DNA of 64,000 bases from Ostrinia nubilalis. Taxonomy: Eukaryota; Arthropoda; Insecta; Lepidoptera; Crambidae. Numbering within the stretch: the first letter of the stretch is position 1; each line of letters starts with the position of its first letter. Shown one piece after another: positions 51,883-63,525 of this stretch. Under the pieces are notes generated by a model, which worked only from the letters and a program-made list of their open reading frames with translations, did no database searches and had not been told where the DNA came from. The stretch lies in contig NC_087119.1 of NCBI RefSeq assembly GCF_963855985.1, positions 5,868,001-5,932,000 of the forward strand, in the 5' to 3' direction. The translations under genes and the position numbers were made by a program.

Positions 51883-52219
51883 TAGTATACCCACGCTGAA
51901 CTGTCCCACCAAACTCAATGACAGGGGGGCGCTACCATCGTTCAACTATAATTATGGTTTCCGACATGACAAAAATCTGAACCAGCGATCCGGTACATGA
52001 CAAAAATCTGAACCAGCGATCCGGTATTGACGGTGGCGCCCCACTGTCAATGTCATCGACAGGACAGTCCAGCCCCCTTAGACAAAACGCACTTTTTGAT
52101 CGAATCGAAAATCGAATCCGTCAAAACTCCATACAAAAAAGGGGCTTTTCGACCACTTTTCGACTGGTTTGCGATTATAATTTGCACTTTGTCTAGACCC
52201 ACAGTATTTTGGAACTATA
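51883..52219. mobile_element. MITE with CTGAACTGTCC ends, copy 3, with nested insert
   Basis: Same family as 24256-24428, but with a direct duplication of a 30-bp unit (CATGACAAAAATCTGAACCA repeated) and a further small element at 52076-52198 within its right end. The nested unit starts TTAGACAAAACGCAC and ends TGCACTTTGTCTAGA. Confidence 0.65.
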
Positions 52220-53030
52220 CTGGCTCAAAATTTGTAGATGTCAACGTGAAATAGTGAACTCTGTCAGTTTATAACGCGTTAGATTGTAAACTAACAGTGG
52301 GTTAGGTTAGGTTAGATTGTAATAAAATTTAACTACGTCAGATTATAATCTGACCTAATCTGACGGAATTCACAATTTTACGGTGACAGATAGATGGAAT
52401 GTGGAATCTTGCAAGCTTAGATTAATAACTTGCAAGTTGAATTAAATCCACTTAATTTAATTCAACTTGTAAGATTAAGCTGAAATTTCGCATATACATG
52501 TCGGATGACCATGCAATATTGTGATAACATGGAGCTGATCTGATGATGGAGCTGGAAGGTGGCTATAGGAACTCCGGAATAAAACAACTTAACTACATCG
52601 AGTTTGGGCTCGTTCGTTTAGTATTCGAATCCTTCATCCATTTTTAATTAAATACCTACCACATACAACACACAACAACAGAACACAAAACACTGCGCGA
52701 GATACCTACAACTGCTACGAGTATAGCGACTGAGTGGACCAAGTCACACGGGGTCACGTGACCGTTGGCGGGACTCGATATTTTTTATGCGAACTTTGAA
52801 TTTTTTGATGAATGCCTATAAAATCATAACTGATTTACTACCTAGGTACTTGGTATTTTTGAATGAAATAAAAACAAATGAATTTGTATAAATGTAAAAA
52901 CTTAACTGTAACAAAGGTTTCAAGTGATTTTGCACACGTAGTACATTCTCCATTGGGTATTTGACACCATTGCCCAATAATGGAGAATGGGTCTTGGAAC
53001 TTTGGGTCTGCCGGTTTATTTTATGTTCTA

Positions 53031-53224
53031 CTAGCTTTTGCCCGTGGCTTCACCCGCGTGAAATTTCGTTTGTCACAGATTGTCATAAATTATAGCCTAT
53101 AATGTTATTCTGGGTTTTAAACAATAATACTGCAAAGTTTCATCAAAATCCGTTCAGTAGTTTTTGCGTGAAAGAGTAACAAACATCCAGACATTCAAAC
53201 TTTCGCATTTATAATATTAGTAGG
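53031..53224 (-). mobile_element. Lep1-type Helitron-like element
   Basis: Minus-strand start TCCTACTAATATTATAAATG, end near GGGCAAAAGCTAG. It shares CCGTTCAGTAGTTTTTG with the copy at 28326. Confidence 0.7.
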
Positions 53225-53267
53225 ATAGGATAATATTCACCTGAAATTTAATTTAGGCCTATACCTA

Positions 53268-53613
53268 CAGGATGTGGTCTTGTAAAACATCGCCCATCTC
53301 AGGGGTAGTAGTACACATGAAAGTAATTACAAGAAAAATAGAAATTAAATACTACTTTATTAGTAAAAGACTTTGTTCAAACGTCTTCTAAAACTTTCGA
53401 GACGGCGCTTGTTACCGCCCCCACCAACCCCGCGTACCCCGCTACACCACCGAGCAGAGACTCCCCGAGAGAGCGGGGGGACTGACCGATTAGCTCGCCC
53501 GCGTAATAAAGTACCATTTTACTGAATTCATGGATTTTTTGTTTTTTTTTGGCTTCAGTGTCGTGTATACTACCACCCCTGAGATGGGCGTTGTTTTACA
53601 AAACCACACCCTG
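53268..53613. mobile_element. TA-target MITE family X, copy 2
   Basis: CAGGATGTGGTCTTGTAAAA and complement of TTTTACAAAACCACACCCTG, flanked by TA. The interior matches 38214-38575. Confidence 0.8.
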
Positions 53614-53617
53614 TATA

Positions 53618-54082
53618 CAGGGTGGAATTTTGTAATGCCCCCTGGAGGGAAAGTACTCTTAATACAGTAGATAGAAAATTTTACTGAAAGAAAATATTCA
53701 TTCATTTTTGAAAAGAAAGAGAACTGAATTCAAAAATTTTGTATTTTTTTCGAAAATTCACTACCATACCATTCAATTTTCTGTACATAATTAAAATAAT
53801 TTAAGATTTCATGGTTTTCCTTTCATTTGATTTATCAAGTTTGTTAGAGAGAATTCATCCTTATACTTAACCCTAACGATCGATGTAATAGAAATACAGG
53901 ATGTAATTTTTAACAGATTTTAGTTGGATCGATTCCCGGGTGTGGCAACCGAATTTTTGGAAATCTTTGAATGCAGTTCTATTTCTTTTAAAAATTAAAG
54001 GAATGTTTTCTTTGAGAAAAATGTTCTATCTATAACATTAAGAGTACTTTCCGTCCAGGTGGCATTACAAAATTCCACCCTG
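53618..54082. mobile_element. TA-target MITE family Y
   Basis: CAGGGTGGAATTTTGTAATG and its complement (CATTACAAAATTCCACCCTG, one base different) flanked by TA. An inner AAGTACTCTTAAT/ATTAAGAGTACTT pair extends the arms. It abuts family X copy 2 with only TATA between. Confidence 0.8.
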
Positions 54083-54574
54083 TATGAATGAGTGATGCAA
54101 GCTCCCGAGTTAGATTTGGATGCTGTCTTATGGGTGATTCAGCTATCTGAATATACAGAGGTGCAACCAATTGCAGAAATAGGCAACCGTTTGGTAAGTA
54201 CTGATGACGACTGATGTTAAACAATCAAGTACTACCCATTGGTCGTGATGACGCTTAGCAGCCAGCGGCTTAATAAAAGCTCCTGCTGAGTGCCATAGTG
54301 TTCGCCATTCTGTTAATCAAAGATATTGCTAGTAATTAATTTACTTAGTAATCATGAATCACAAAATCTATTGTTGTCACATTGTCATCTTGAATGGTAG
54401 ATGATCAACTAAGCATTCCAAGTAGTTCATTCGAAATTTCAATGCAGTGGGAATTAAATAATACACCCTCCTCACTACTGACTCCTTATCGATCAGTGCG
54501 CAAACCCCTGCGCGACCCCTAGCTAAATTGCGTGGTGCCGGTATCTACTTACATTGCTCAAATATAGGTAAGTA

Positions 54575-55126
54575 ATGGGCGTTCCACGCGAGTCGCACTC
54601 CGAGGACGACAAAAGTCCCCTTGATACGCGTACCAAAGCCAAGCTAGAGAAGTGGTTAGTTTCTTACGATATAATTCGTCTGGCAAAAAGATTAATAATT
54701 GCAAAACATAATTCCATTGTCGCCCAACTCGCCCGCGCTGAAGAATTGAAGAATCAAGTCTCCACAGCAGAAAGTATGAATTTCAGTGTGCGGGCTCGAT
54801 TTTACGCAGCGGTTCAGGTAGAAGGGGAGTCCTATTCAGAATGGGCTCACCGGCTGCGAGACTTGGCTGATCCTTGTGATTTTAAAACTATACTAGATGA
54901 GATGCTGCGCGATCGATTCTTGATGGGCATGCTGAACGGGCCGGATCGGGAGAGGCTGCTGGAACTGGAGCTTTCTGAATTGACGTTTGATAAGGTGGTG
55001 GATATGGCCAACACCTTTAGGAGTGAGCGCACTGTGTCGTCGACTAATCCAGATGACCCCTTGAAAAACTTGATGTTTATCAAGAAGTGCACAACCTGCG
55101 GCTTGTTGTACAAGACCGCCTTTTAA
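54575..55126 (+). mobile_element. Ty3/gypsy-type gag remnant
   Basis: A 183-codon frame. Residues of about 75-155 resemble the retrotransposon Gag capsid region: RFYAAVQVEGESYSEWAHRL, LRDLADPCDF, EMLRDRFLMG and a following LTFDKVVDMA. The N-terminal third does not match the same domain, suggesting an internal deletion. No protease, polymerase or LTRs are recognised around it. A domesticated gag is possible but nothing supports it beyond an open frame. Confidence 0.65.
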
Positions 55127-55299
55127 ATCCACCTACTCGGACCTTCCTTCGCCGGCAGCCATCGAGCGTCTTCTGGAGACGGCTGACGAAGAAGAGGTTT
55201 CTTGGAGCCGGGCGATGTCTGCGTCGGCGAATCAGGCGCGTAGCGTGGATATACAAACAGCATCTTGAGCATTGTATCGTCTCAAGATCTGTTTAGATT

Positions 55300-57696
55300 T
55301 TAAGGTACTTACGTCGTATAAATACGATGATTATTGGTATTCAGTATTATCCGTATATAACCACGTACCATATAAGTGTAATAACCAATATCCCATTCAA
55401 TGTGTGTATTTATTTTACTACTTCACAATGTAAAAACATGTCTCAAAATTAATAATCAGGAATATTTTTTACATGTTTTACTCATTGTTTAAATTAAAGG
55501 AGACATTGTAATGCTAAAAGTATGTAAATGTACCTACTACCAAATTATGTTATATTTTTATCCACTTTTAAAAATGTTTTAAATTGTGTCAAAGTACATT
55601 TGTACGAACCAAATCTGTAGGTATTTATTTATTGCATTGTATCACACTAAATTCTGACTGAAAACTTTACAATTTACCCCGAAAATTTGTACCTACTATA
55701 CGATATTTCTATAACTTATACTCGTATGTATAACATATGATACTATTTTCTGTGTCTTTTTTTGTATTCTAGAAGAGAAATAAAGTATCTTCAACCAATT
55801 TTGTGAATGTGAAATTCATTTGGAACCCTTACACCTGAAAATACCTAGGTAGGCTTCACTAGGCAACACTACAGTTACCAACAAACTAACGAAGTTTTTA
55901 ATTCGATTCAAATAGCGAAATGAATTTATTGCTTTGTGATTTGGCGATTGATACCTAAGTATTCATCGCCTTACGGTTTTATCAAGCAAAAGCATATTTT
56001 TTATTAATATTATTATCATCTGTTTTTGGCTCATATTAAAGGCATTAAGTATTATTTTATTAATTAATTATTTTTTTACAAAAATGCATAGAGTTAAAAT
56101 TTTCGCTCGGATGCGTGTAGAAAAACTCTCGCTCCATCCATCTGCACTGCGCCTCGGGCGGAATTCCCCGCTTGTGTAAGGTACTATAAGTACGTGTGCT
56201 ATTCATTTTTTCCTTTAGATTCTGTAATAAATATTCGGGAGGGGGTCGGCCTTCTCTTATTTCTTATAATAGGGGGGAGGGGGTCATTATTTTTTACTTG
56301 ATTGTTAGTGTGCTTTGCAATCCTTTTTAAAGGTTCTAAACCCAAACTGTACTCGTACCAATAACAATGGGATCCTAATAAGTAATTTGCCTCCGCTGTT
56401 TATGTATCTGTTGTCAAGAGGGTAAGGGAAGGTATCCTTTGTTCCCACTTGTTAAAATGTCTCTCCATGAAGAGTATGACTGACTCTTTAAGTCAGGGAA
56501 GTAAAGTCATGGCTACTTCGAATTTTCACATGTCAGGTATTTCACTTTTCGCTTATTAACAAGTAAAAATGTGAGGAAATGCAAAACAAATCCTCCTACA
56601 CACTAAGTAGGTAGGACCTAATAGTCTTTGTTTCTACTCGATTTAGGAATCTTTAAGAATAGGTAAAAGTAGATCTCGTACGATGGGACCCTTCGTCTGC
56701 AATTTCAATTAACACTTGGCAGGTTTAGAATTCCAGCAAGGTTAGGATGTGCGCGCCACGATATAATTTCGATCGATCGAAGCATTTATTTTGAATTTAG
56801 TTGATACATAATTACGCATCTTGTCGTCTAAAGAACAAAAAAATTACTCTTTTAAAGGGGGTGGCCATCTTAGCTCGGATTTTTTTTATCGATTAAAGTA
56901 GGAATATAATTGAATAAAATGCGGAAAATTATTTAAACATGTATTAACGGTTTTATTACAATTGTAAGAATATAAATAACAATTTGCAGTTTTGATCATG
57001 CAAGTATAACTTCGAACATAATTATTGGAATAGTCGGTTAAAACTATACAACCTACTTAAGTACCTACTCTGAGGTCTGAATCCCGAAACTACAGTTTAC
57101 TTCATCTCATCACATAACTTCTTATTTACCAGCGAGGTCATGAAAAACTGGGCATAACTGCGCCTTGCAGTTTCTAGGAAATAACTTTGAGTTTCAGGAT
57201 TCAGGTACAATAAAGTAAAAACTTCCTAAAAAAAGACGGTAAACGATGACGAGCTCTACAGGGAGTTCTATTCAAGCCTGATCTCGGAGTACCTACCAAA
57301 TAAAATTCCCCTCTTGTTGTCTAGAACTACCTGCAGAAGACTACTTTCGTACAATAAGACACCTAGATTATCTTTTTTTTACATTGCATTACCAAGCATG
57401 GTTAATGAAGACCTAACCAGGCCGCATCGTGGTGAAGTATCGAACCTCATGATCTGGCATTGAACATAATAAAAATCTGATCTTATGGCCACTTTACTGT
57501 TAGCGAATCTTAGCAATTAATACGCTCACAAATGTGTAGAAATGTTCGCCTAGCGCCGAATTAACGCCTAATGCACTCAACACAATAAAGCCATTAGCTT
57601 TCCAGGCCATTGATTAGTCAATTATTGACAGTTTGAAATTCTTATCTTCACGGCTTAAATAGTTGGAGAAAGTCTTGATAAGTCAAGCAAGAGTAT
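55300..57696. other. Intergenic AT-rich region and 3' flank of gene B
   Basis: No exon, RNA gene or complete transposon recognised. The 3' UTR of gene B runs left from 57696 for an unknown distance. Confidence 0.5.
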
Positions 57697-60365
57697 TTAG
57701 AAAAATATTTTCAAAGTCATCAATTCCATGGGTGGGAAATTCTCCTGATTTATGTAGCCTATAGGGACCCCTTCATTAGTTCCAACCAAATTAGTATGAT
57801 ACACTGCAATTACGTTACGCAGAATTTTCTCTAGCGAAAAACTACTGTCTCCATTACAATTTAGTTGAGCAGCATTGTCGATTCTACAAGAAACACTTTG
57901 CCTTTGTAGCACTAGTAACGCCATATTTGGTGTGAAAAGATGCAGAGAATGCCTGTTTACTATAGTACGAAAATTAATAACTGCCACATCGCATGGAAAT
58001 GAAGTCTTGATCAAAGGAAGGAACGCATAATGAGACAAGTCCGCGAGCTTCTTATCGACTACGAATAGGTCTAAAATATTGTCTACAGAGTTGGCAAGGT
58101 ACAAAGCTGAAAAGCTAGGCAACTTCAGCTCCGAGCGCGATATGTATTGACTATATTGGTTAGATGAGTCTACAAAGTTTTCGAGCAAAATGAAATGTCG
58201 ATGGTATGTCGTAGTGCTGTCTGCTAGACCTTCCTGTGTACCCCTGCCGTCGTTGAAAAGCACCCTTCGGTCTAACATCACAACCAAATGGCCTTCTTGT
58301 AATGATGTCACCCCTTGAGCATGATCAGTAATTAAGGTGAGCCTGCTTTTGGCGTCTTGTATGAAAGCCATACTTGTTATAGGGTAAATATTTGACTCTA
58401 TTCGTCTACTTATATTCAAAATTCGCGCAGTATGCTGGAATCCGTTATTATCCGTGTATATTTCAGGATGGTTACCATTGGCTATTTCAGTTTTGATGGA
58501 TAGAAAAATTTCGAGTTCTCTATTTTTCGGCGATATTTCGTAATCTAATTTGCTTTCGATGAAGATAGACTTGGCTAAAGGAACGTTTACAAGATTGTAT
58601 AATTTAACAGTATGCTGCAGTAAACGCCCATAGACTGAAGACATTTCAGTAGTAACTTGTCCAGCAATTATTATTGATACTTTGGTTTTAGTGCCATCTC
58701 TGAAAGGCAACAATATGTCATGAAGAGGTCTTGTAACGTTCGTATTGAACAGAAATATGCCAGCGTTGACATCAGCACTTTTGAATGCTCCATAGTCAAT
58801 TAAAACTGTCTTCTCTGTATTGGTTTCCTTTTCTATAACAGTTTTTAGAAATCCAGTGAGCTCGTCTATTACGATTCTGTGTTTATAACTCTCCAGCTGT
58901 ATATCACCGGGCTGAAGTGGTAGAATATTAAAAGGAAATACGGAAGTTTGACTTTCAAAATTGTCTATTGTGCAATGCACACAATATATCGTGGCTGCAT
59001 TGTTTGTGGCATCGTAAGTTTCTTTGATCTTGTATAGCTCTAAAGTCATAGGTGGCACAACTATGGCGAACATAACTTTGTAGAAAACATTTGAAATCCT
59101 GATATAATTATCGGAACTGTAAGTCCAGACCGGATTGATCTGGATAGTAAGATCTTTTTTGTTATGGTCAACCACCCTAATGTTTGGATGTTTTGTTATT
59201 AACTCTACGATTTCAGTTCTTTCTTGACTTAAGGAATTGAATACGTATATCTGATCACCAACATCAACTGTTCTAAAAACAGAGATGAATTCTCCTTCTC
59301 GGTAGACTAATTTATGTAGATATGGTGAACTTTTGTCTGGTTTCATAGTCAATAGACTCGCAGCGACTTCTTGGATATGCCAACAATCCTTGACTGAAGA
59401 TAGAATTATTTTGTAGGTATACTGAAGGATGTTAACTGCTATAGTACCTCCTACTACATGCCTGTCCTGAAGTCTCGCCACAGTTTCCCTTGCTTTGGTC
59501 AGGAGTTCTAAGAGACTAGTCGAATTATGTCGTGTAAAAACGTTGTAATTGATCGCGAATGTAAGTAATATTTCTGTGGAACGTAACGTGGACTGAAGTC
59601 GTCGAATTAATATTTTAAGTAGAGGTCTGGAAGTGAAGAATCCAGTCCAATAAGCTGGACTTCCCGATTTTATATCAGCAAAATTCAAAAAATCCCCTTG
59701 AAAGGTAGGATAAGCCTTATGTTTACTTAGAATCGTATTAAAGTAATCACTCGGTGTGCCGAAGTCAATGTTCGCTTTGTAAATATCGGTGTTAAGATTT
59801 ATGAAATCAGCCAATTTTTGATAGTTATTGTACTGATAGTCAAATTCTGTTTGAAACTCATACCGATATGGCCCGCCTAGAGGTGCGACGACCACATTAT
59901 GAGGTGAGATAGTTCCCGTTTTAGAATATTGTTCGAGTAACTTTTCGGATTTTTGCTTAACATTATAAGTATGTATATCTGTGTTTTTGTTCAATTTATT
60001 GAAGTCAAATTCTCCCGAGCACACGTTTTTATTAGGTCCGCAAGCTTTGAAGTTATCGTAATTGAACTGCAAATAGTGAGTTAACACCGAGTTTTTAGGA
60101 TAGCGTTCGTTGCCGATCTTATTTAATTCTTGATTCAGGGGATTTGCGGTATTCTTGTCGTTATCCCAATACTGTATCCAAATGAAATCGCTGATCTGAA
60201 ATTCAGCAAGAAACTGTTCCCATGAGTAATGGACGTTAGTGATGATGAATTTTGAAATCCCGGCCGCAGAGAGAAGGTACGGCATCGTGGGACTATGAGT
60301 CACGCTGTCCGTAAGCCAACCAACTTTAGGTGTGTAATTTAAATGGTTTTTTAGCCACTGATGAC
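57697..60365 (-). CDS. Gene B terminal exon
   Basis: Entered at CTCTTTTCAG with GHQWLKNHLNYTPKVGW. It holds the nucleophile Asp (60309-60307), the QDRHVVGGT block (Arg at 59463-59461), the LDRR block and the C-terminal domain ending MELMTLKIFF. Confidence 0.92.
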
Positions 60366-62066
60366 CTGAAAAGAGGTTTATTCTGAATTGCGCCGCTATT
60401 GCAAAATGTAGGATAATATTTAAGGCTACAATAAACACAAACCTTCAATGAGTTGATGGACTAGTCCGAATAAATGAGTGGTCGCTTCATCCGATTGAAC
60501 CCAGCCTCCTGTGGTTATTTCTAATCTTCCACTTTTAACTAATTTCCGTAAAACCTGTATATCAAAAACGCAAATATTAATTTAGGTATGGTTCATGAAT
60601 AGGTAATGAATATGGCAAGTGTGCTAACGACAGTAGTTACCGAACGACTCTTTTGTGAGGTCCTTTTCCACCATTGACTTAAGTGCGACACTTCATTCCA
60701 AGTAAAAGTAAGTTTGTTGTAAAATTGAAGTTTCTTCACTATATTCGAAATAATCTTACTGACAGTGTTGTTGTGATAATGTTCAAAGGACCGTTTCCAA
60801 ATGGAATCCACATGAGAAATCGGTAACAAGATCACCTGGAGATGACAAATGATACAGATAAGTTAACTATTGAATGCTACATAAAAAAATGAGTTAACTT
60901 AAAAAAAACTTTTAATAATTCTTACATTTAAAGCTGGCCATTTTGGACTTCTCATCAATGCTTCATAGCGGCTGTCAAAAATGTAATCCCAATACTGTCT
61001 CTTGACTACCCACGAAGGCTATAAAAGGTTTAAAAAACATGAAAACTTTTATTCTTGATAATGGAAATTCTTAAGAGAAATAATATAAAGTGTACCTCTA
61101 TGTCAAAACTTGAAAACTGAGCTTGGGCATCGATGTCAGCTTTGTTTCCCTGCACAATCACACAAGTATATGGATTGGTCGTAACGTTGTAGCTGTATCT
61201 GGAACCGAAAGAACCATCTCCCGAGAGTTCTTCCAGCAAAAAATCAGCTTTTTCATCATTTTCTGTACTTATCATATTACCACTAGTACCACTACTCCGC
61301 AAATCGCTTACCGCGTTCGGTGATTTCTCATTAGCATCTGCTATAAATATACCTTTAACCAGAACACTACTGTTATCTTTTTCAACTGGACGGGCTGGGA
61401 TTACAATAGTGTTGTCTTTGGTGTTGATTTTTTGTTCAACACTTTGTAGGTCACGATCGTCTACAGATGGAAAAAATTTAGAAGGCGAGGGTATTTGATA
61501 ATATGATTCCACAGTGACTTCTCCTGGAAAACTATTATTTTTTACTCCAGGCGGTTGAAAAAGTATGCTCTCTTCAGTAGATGACTGTAGTAAGGCCATT
61601 GTTATATTGTTAAATGTGTTTCTTGCTAGTCTCAGTTCTAGGGGGTTTTCGTTCCTCGCTATTTTCATTTTGGAATACGTTGATTTTCCTCTGCCAGTCT
61701 CCACTGATGACAAAATGGTTGACATTTTGGGGCGCTGCATTTTATGGAAGAGAGTTTTCACTTGAGCGTATCCAGGGGGCATTAAAGCTTCATTGTGTTT
61801 GGGTTGAAATTGTGATGTATTTCTCCAAACTATGCTACCTCCGGGATTATCATCACTGAACGGTCGTTGGACCATTTTTGATTGATTTCTCACAATTTTT
61901 CGTAACGCTGCAAAACGGTTTTGACAACATTTTAAATTAACTAATCGTCTTATTAAAATAAATTGTGATTGGTAAAGTTAAACTTACTTTTTTCATAACA
62001 ATAAATTCGGAGTGGTAATATGACAAATAGAATTCCAAGAGTCCAAAATCGGTTTTTACGCGCCAT
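57697..62066 (-). CDS. GH38 alpha-mannosidase paralogue with altered active site, gene B, complete
   Basis: Six exons (61988-62066, 61096-61907, 60926-61018, 60641-60835, 60443-60554, 57697-60365) join to 3,960 bases: 1,319 residues plus TAA. The start MARKNR, then FWTLGILFVILPLRIYCY, is a type II signal anchor as in Golgi mannosidases. A long stem of about 270 residues (exon 2) follows. Compared with gene A: HSHNDPGW is SHVDSIW (H336 and D338 kept), [10 protein letters not shown] is GWLTDSVTHS (nucleophile D450 kept), IQRIHY is ITNVHY (Arg lost), GDFF is GDFL, and QHHDAITGT is QDRHVVGGT, so the zinc-binding second His is replaced by Arg (R732). One of four zinc ligands is therefore missing. 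The frame is intact and exons are well spliced, so it is unlikely to be a simple pseudogene. Catalysis is probably weak, altered or lost. Codons are AT-rich, unlike gene A. Confidence 0.9.
60443..60554 (-). CDS. Gene B 112-bp exon
   Basis: Encodes [19 protein letters not shown] then QSDEATTHLFGLVHQLIEG with a split Gly. It is the exact-length counterpart of gene A 15362-15473. In gene A the residues after GGWV are MPDEA: here they are QSDEA. Confidence 0.9.
60641..60835 (-). CDS. Gene B 195-bp exon with SHVD zinc motif
   Basis: After CATCTCCAG it begins VILLPISHVDSIWKRSFEHY and ends RTSQKSRS before GTAACT. Zinc ligands His (60814-60812) and Asp (60808-60806) remain, but the first His of HSH is Ile. 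Confidence 0.9.
60926..61018 (-). CDS. Gene B 93-bp exon
   Basis: After TTTTATAG it encodes 31 residues from PSWVVKRQYWDYIFDSRYE to PALN before GTAAGA. It is the counterpart of gene A 11487-11579. Confidence 0.87.
61096..61907 (-). CDS. Gene B stem exon
   Basis: An 812-bp exon after GTTTTGCAG encoding a Ser/Thr/Asn-rich, low-complexity stem of about 270 residues. It ends YTCVIVQGNKADIDAQAQF then SSFDIE before GTACAC. The C-terminal 30 residues (Cys, then ADI) resemble the segment that precedes the catalytic domain in class II mannosidases. The corresponding gene A exon was not found. Confidence 0.82.
61988..62066 (-). CDS. Gene B exon 1: start and signal anchor
   Basis: ATG at 62066-62064 begins MARKNRFWTLGILFVILPLR and continues IYCYEK before GTAAGT (phase 1). 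The other upstream ATG (MTQSP...) is in a different frame and gives no membrane segment, so this start is preferred. Confidence 0.8.
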
Positions 62067-62498
62067 AGCTCGGAAGGCGACTGGGTCATGGTAGCGGTGT
62101 TGGGGGATGTTTAGAGACAATACTTTCAACAAGGAATTGTTTTACCGGCTGTCTGTTGCGCGTACGCACTTATGAGACGATGTTGACGTTTGATTCCAGT
62201 CAATTGTTTGACAATGGGCCAAAACGTAAGTTGGTAGTTTTGGTAACAAACAGTGTGCCTACCATGAGTTTACGTTAGGTGAGCTCGCTAGCGAATACGT
62301 CAAAAAATTCTATGAAGATTTTATTTCTTGAAAGTAGCCGCTAGGGGCGCTGCACAATATGTCATACATTTAAATGTCATTTTTTTACGCAGTCGCTAGC
62401 GAGCACACCTTACGTAAACTCATGGTAGGCACACAGAAGTGTTCTGGATAATTTAACTCGATTACTTTATTTTCTGTTCCTTCTATTACTTCTAGCCG
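62067..62498. promoter_or_regulatory. Probable 5' flank of gene B
   Basis: Upstream of the gene B start. No TATA box or initiator can be named with confidence. A pair of inverted segments (ACCATGAGTTTACGTTAGGT at 62260 and TACGTAAACTCATGGTAGGC near 62412) marks a small MITE in this flank. Confidence 0.4.
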
Positions 62499-62499
62499 G

Positions 62500-62750
62500 C
62501 CGAGTTGATAAAGTCTAAGTGGCAGTGGGTGGGGTACATAGCTCGCAGAGCTGATGGCCGATGGGGCAGTAAAGTTCTCGAATGGCGACTACGTGCCGGA
62601 AGACGTAGTGTGGACAGGCCACCCTCCAAGTGGACCGACGATCTGGTGAAGATCGCGGGAGGTGCCTGGATGCGGGCGGCGCAGGACCGGTCGTTGTGGA
62701 AATTCTTGAAGGATGCCTTTGTCCAGTAGTTGACGTCATTTGGCTGAAAG
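62500..62750 (+). mobile_element. Divergent RTE-family LINE 3' end
   Basis: The frame 62505-62729 encodes KSKWQWVGYIARRADGRWGS, GRRSVDRPPSKWTDDLVKIA and ends DAFVQ. Protein order matches the RTE copies but DNA differs widely. A related tail on the minus strand lies at 63385-63525 with an (AAATG)n tail. Confidence 0.75.
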
Positions 62751-62941
62751 GAACAAACGAAAGAGTTTTCTATAAGGCTTTTTTCTTTGTTTTTTTAAAA
62801 CAAAAGAAGTGCGAAAACAAAAATAACTTTTCATTTCAACACAGCCTCGTGACCAAAAGATTTTCCCTACGCAGTTGCACAGTTGAAAAAGGCTTTCATT
62901 CTGGCACGTGTACCCAGGTTGTTCAAGGATTCGTACCCAAA

Positions 62942-63026
62942 GGGTGTCTATTAATAAACCTCCTTCGTCTGACTTTCTGTCGCCGGGGACGCGCCGATAG
63001 AGTCAGACGAAGGAGGAGGACACCTA
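62942..63026. repeat. Strong hairpin with 16-bp perfect arms
   Basis: CCTCCTTCGTCTGACT (62959-62974) and AGTCAGACGAAGGAGG (63001-63016) are exact complements around 26 bases. The inner CTGTCG/CGATAG and outer GGTGTC/GACACC can extend the stem. It has no RNA family that I recognise. Confidence 0.7.
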
Positions 63027-63384
63027 CGCAGGTGTCTCGTTGAGATTTTCACAAAATCTATGTTTCTGTTATCGCTATGAGAACAAAGAACGAAATAAAA
63101 CTAAAATTTTATGCCAGGAACGTTTTTCTTGACATTTTTTGTATGGTCAATTTATGAAAGTACTTACTAGAATAGATCAAATAAATAAAAAGATAAAGTT
63201 CTAGGTGTTCCATATTTTATGAAGGAACCCTTGGTGCGGGCTGAGGGTGCGGGTGTCCAAACGACGCACTGGATCCGTTGTTTTAAAGTCTGTTATTAGA
63301 CTTATTACATACGTAGGAGGTATCCTAAATGCACATTATTTTTGTTAGGTCGTCGTCGTAGTTGTTTCAGCCAAATGACTATTT

Positions 63385-63525
63385 CATTTCATTTCACTGC
63401 TGGACAAAGGCCTCCCCCAAGGATTTCTATGTACAACGACCGGTCCTGCACTGCCCGCATCCAGGTTCTACCCGAACCCTCACCAGATCGTCGGTCCATC
63501 TAGTAGGAGACCTGCCCATGTTACG
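63385..63525 (-). mobile_element. RTE-family LINE 3' end
   Basis: The minus strand carries TGGACCGACGATCTGGTGAG, ATGCGGGCAGTGCAGGACCG and GGAGGCCTTTGTCCAGCAGT, then ATGAAATGAAATGAAATAG. It belongs to the same divergent subfamily as 62500-62750. Confidence 0.75.

Noticed and set aside
60593..60835. A separate small gene starting with GTG at 60835
   Set aside because: It is the 195-bp internal exon of gene B, entered at an acceptor site, with a clear donor at 60640.
57697..62066. Gene B as a processed or broken pseudogene
   Set aside because: It keeps five introns, good splice sites and an uninterrupted frame over 3,960 coding bases.
62630..63043. A 137-codon ORF at the right end
   Set aside because: It starts in a shifted frame of an RTE tail and runs through a hairpin, so it is a chance frame.
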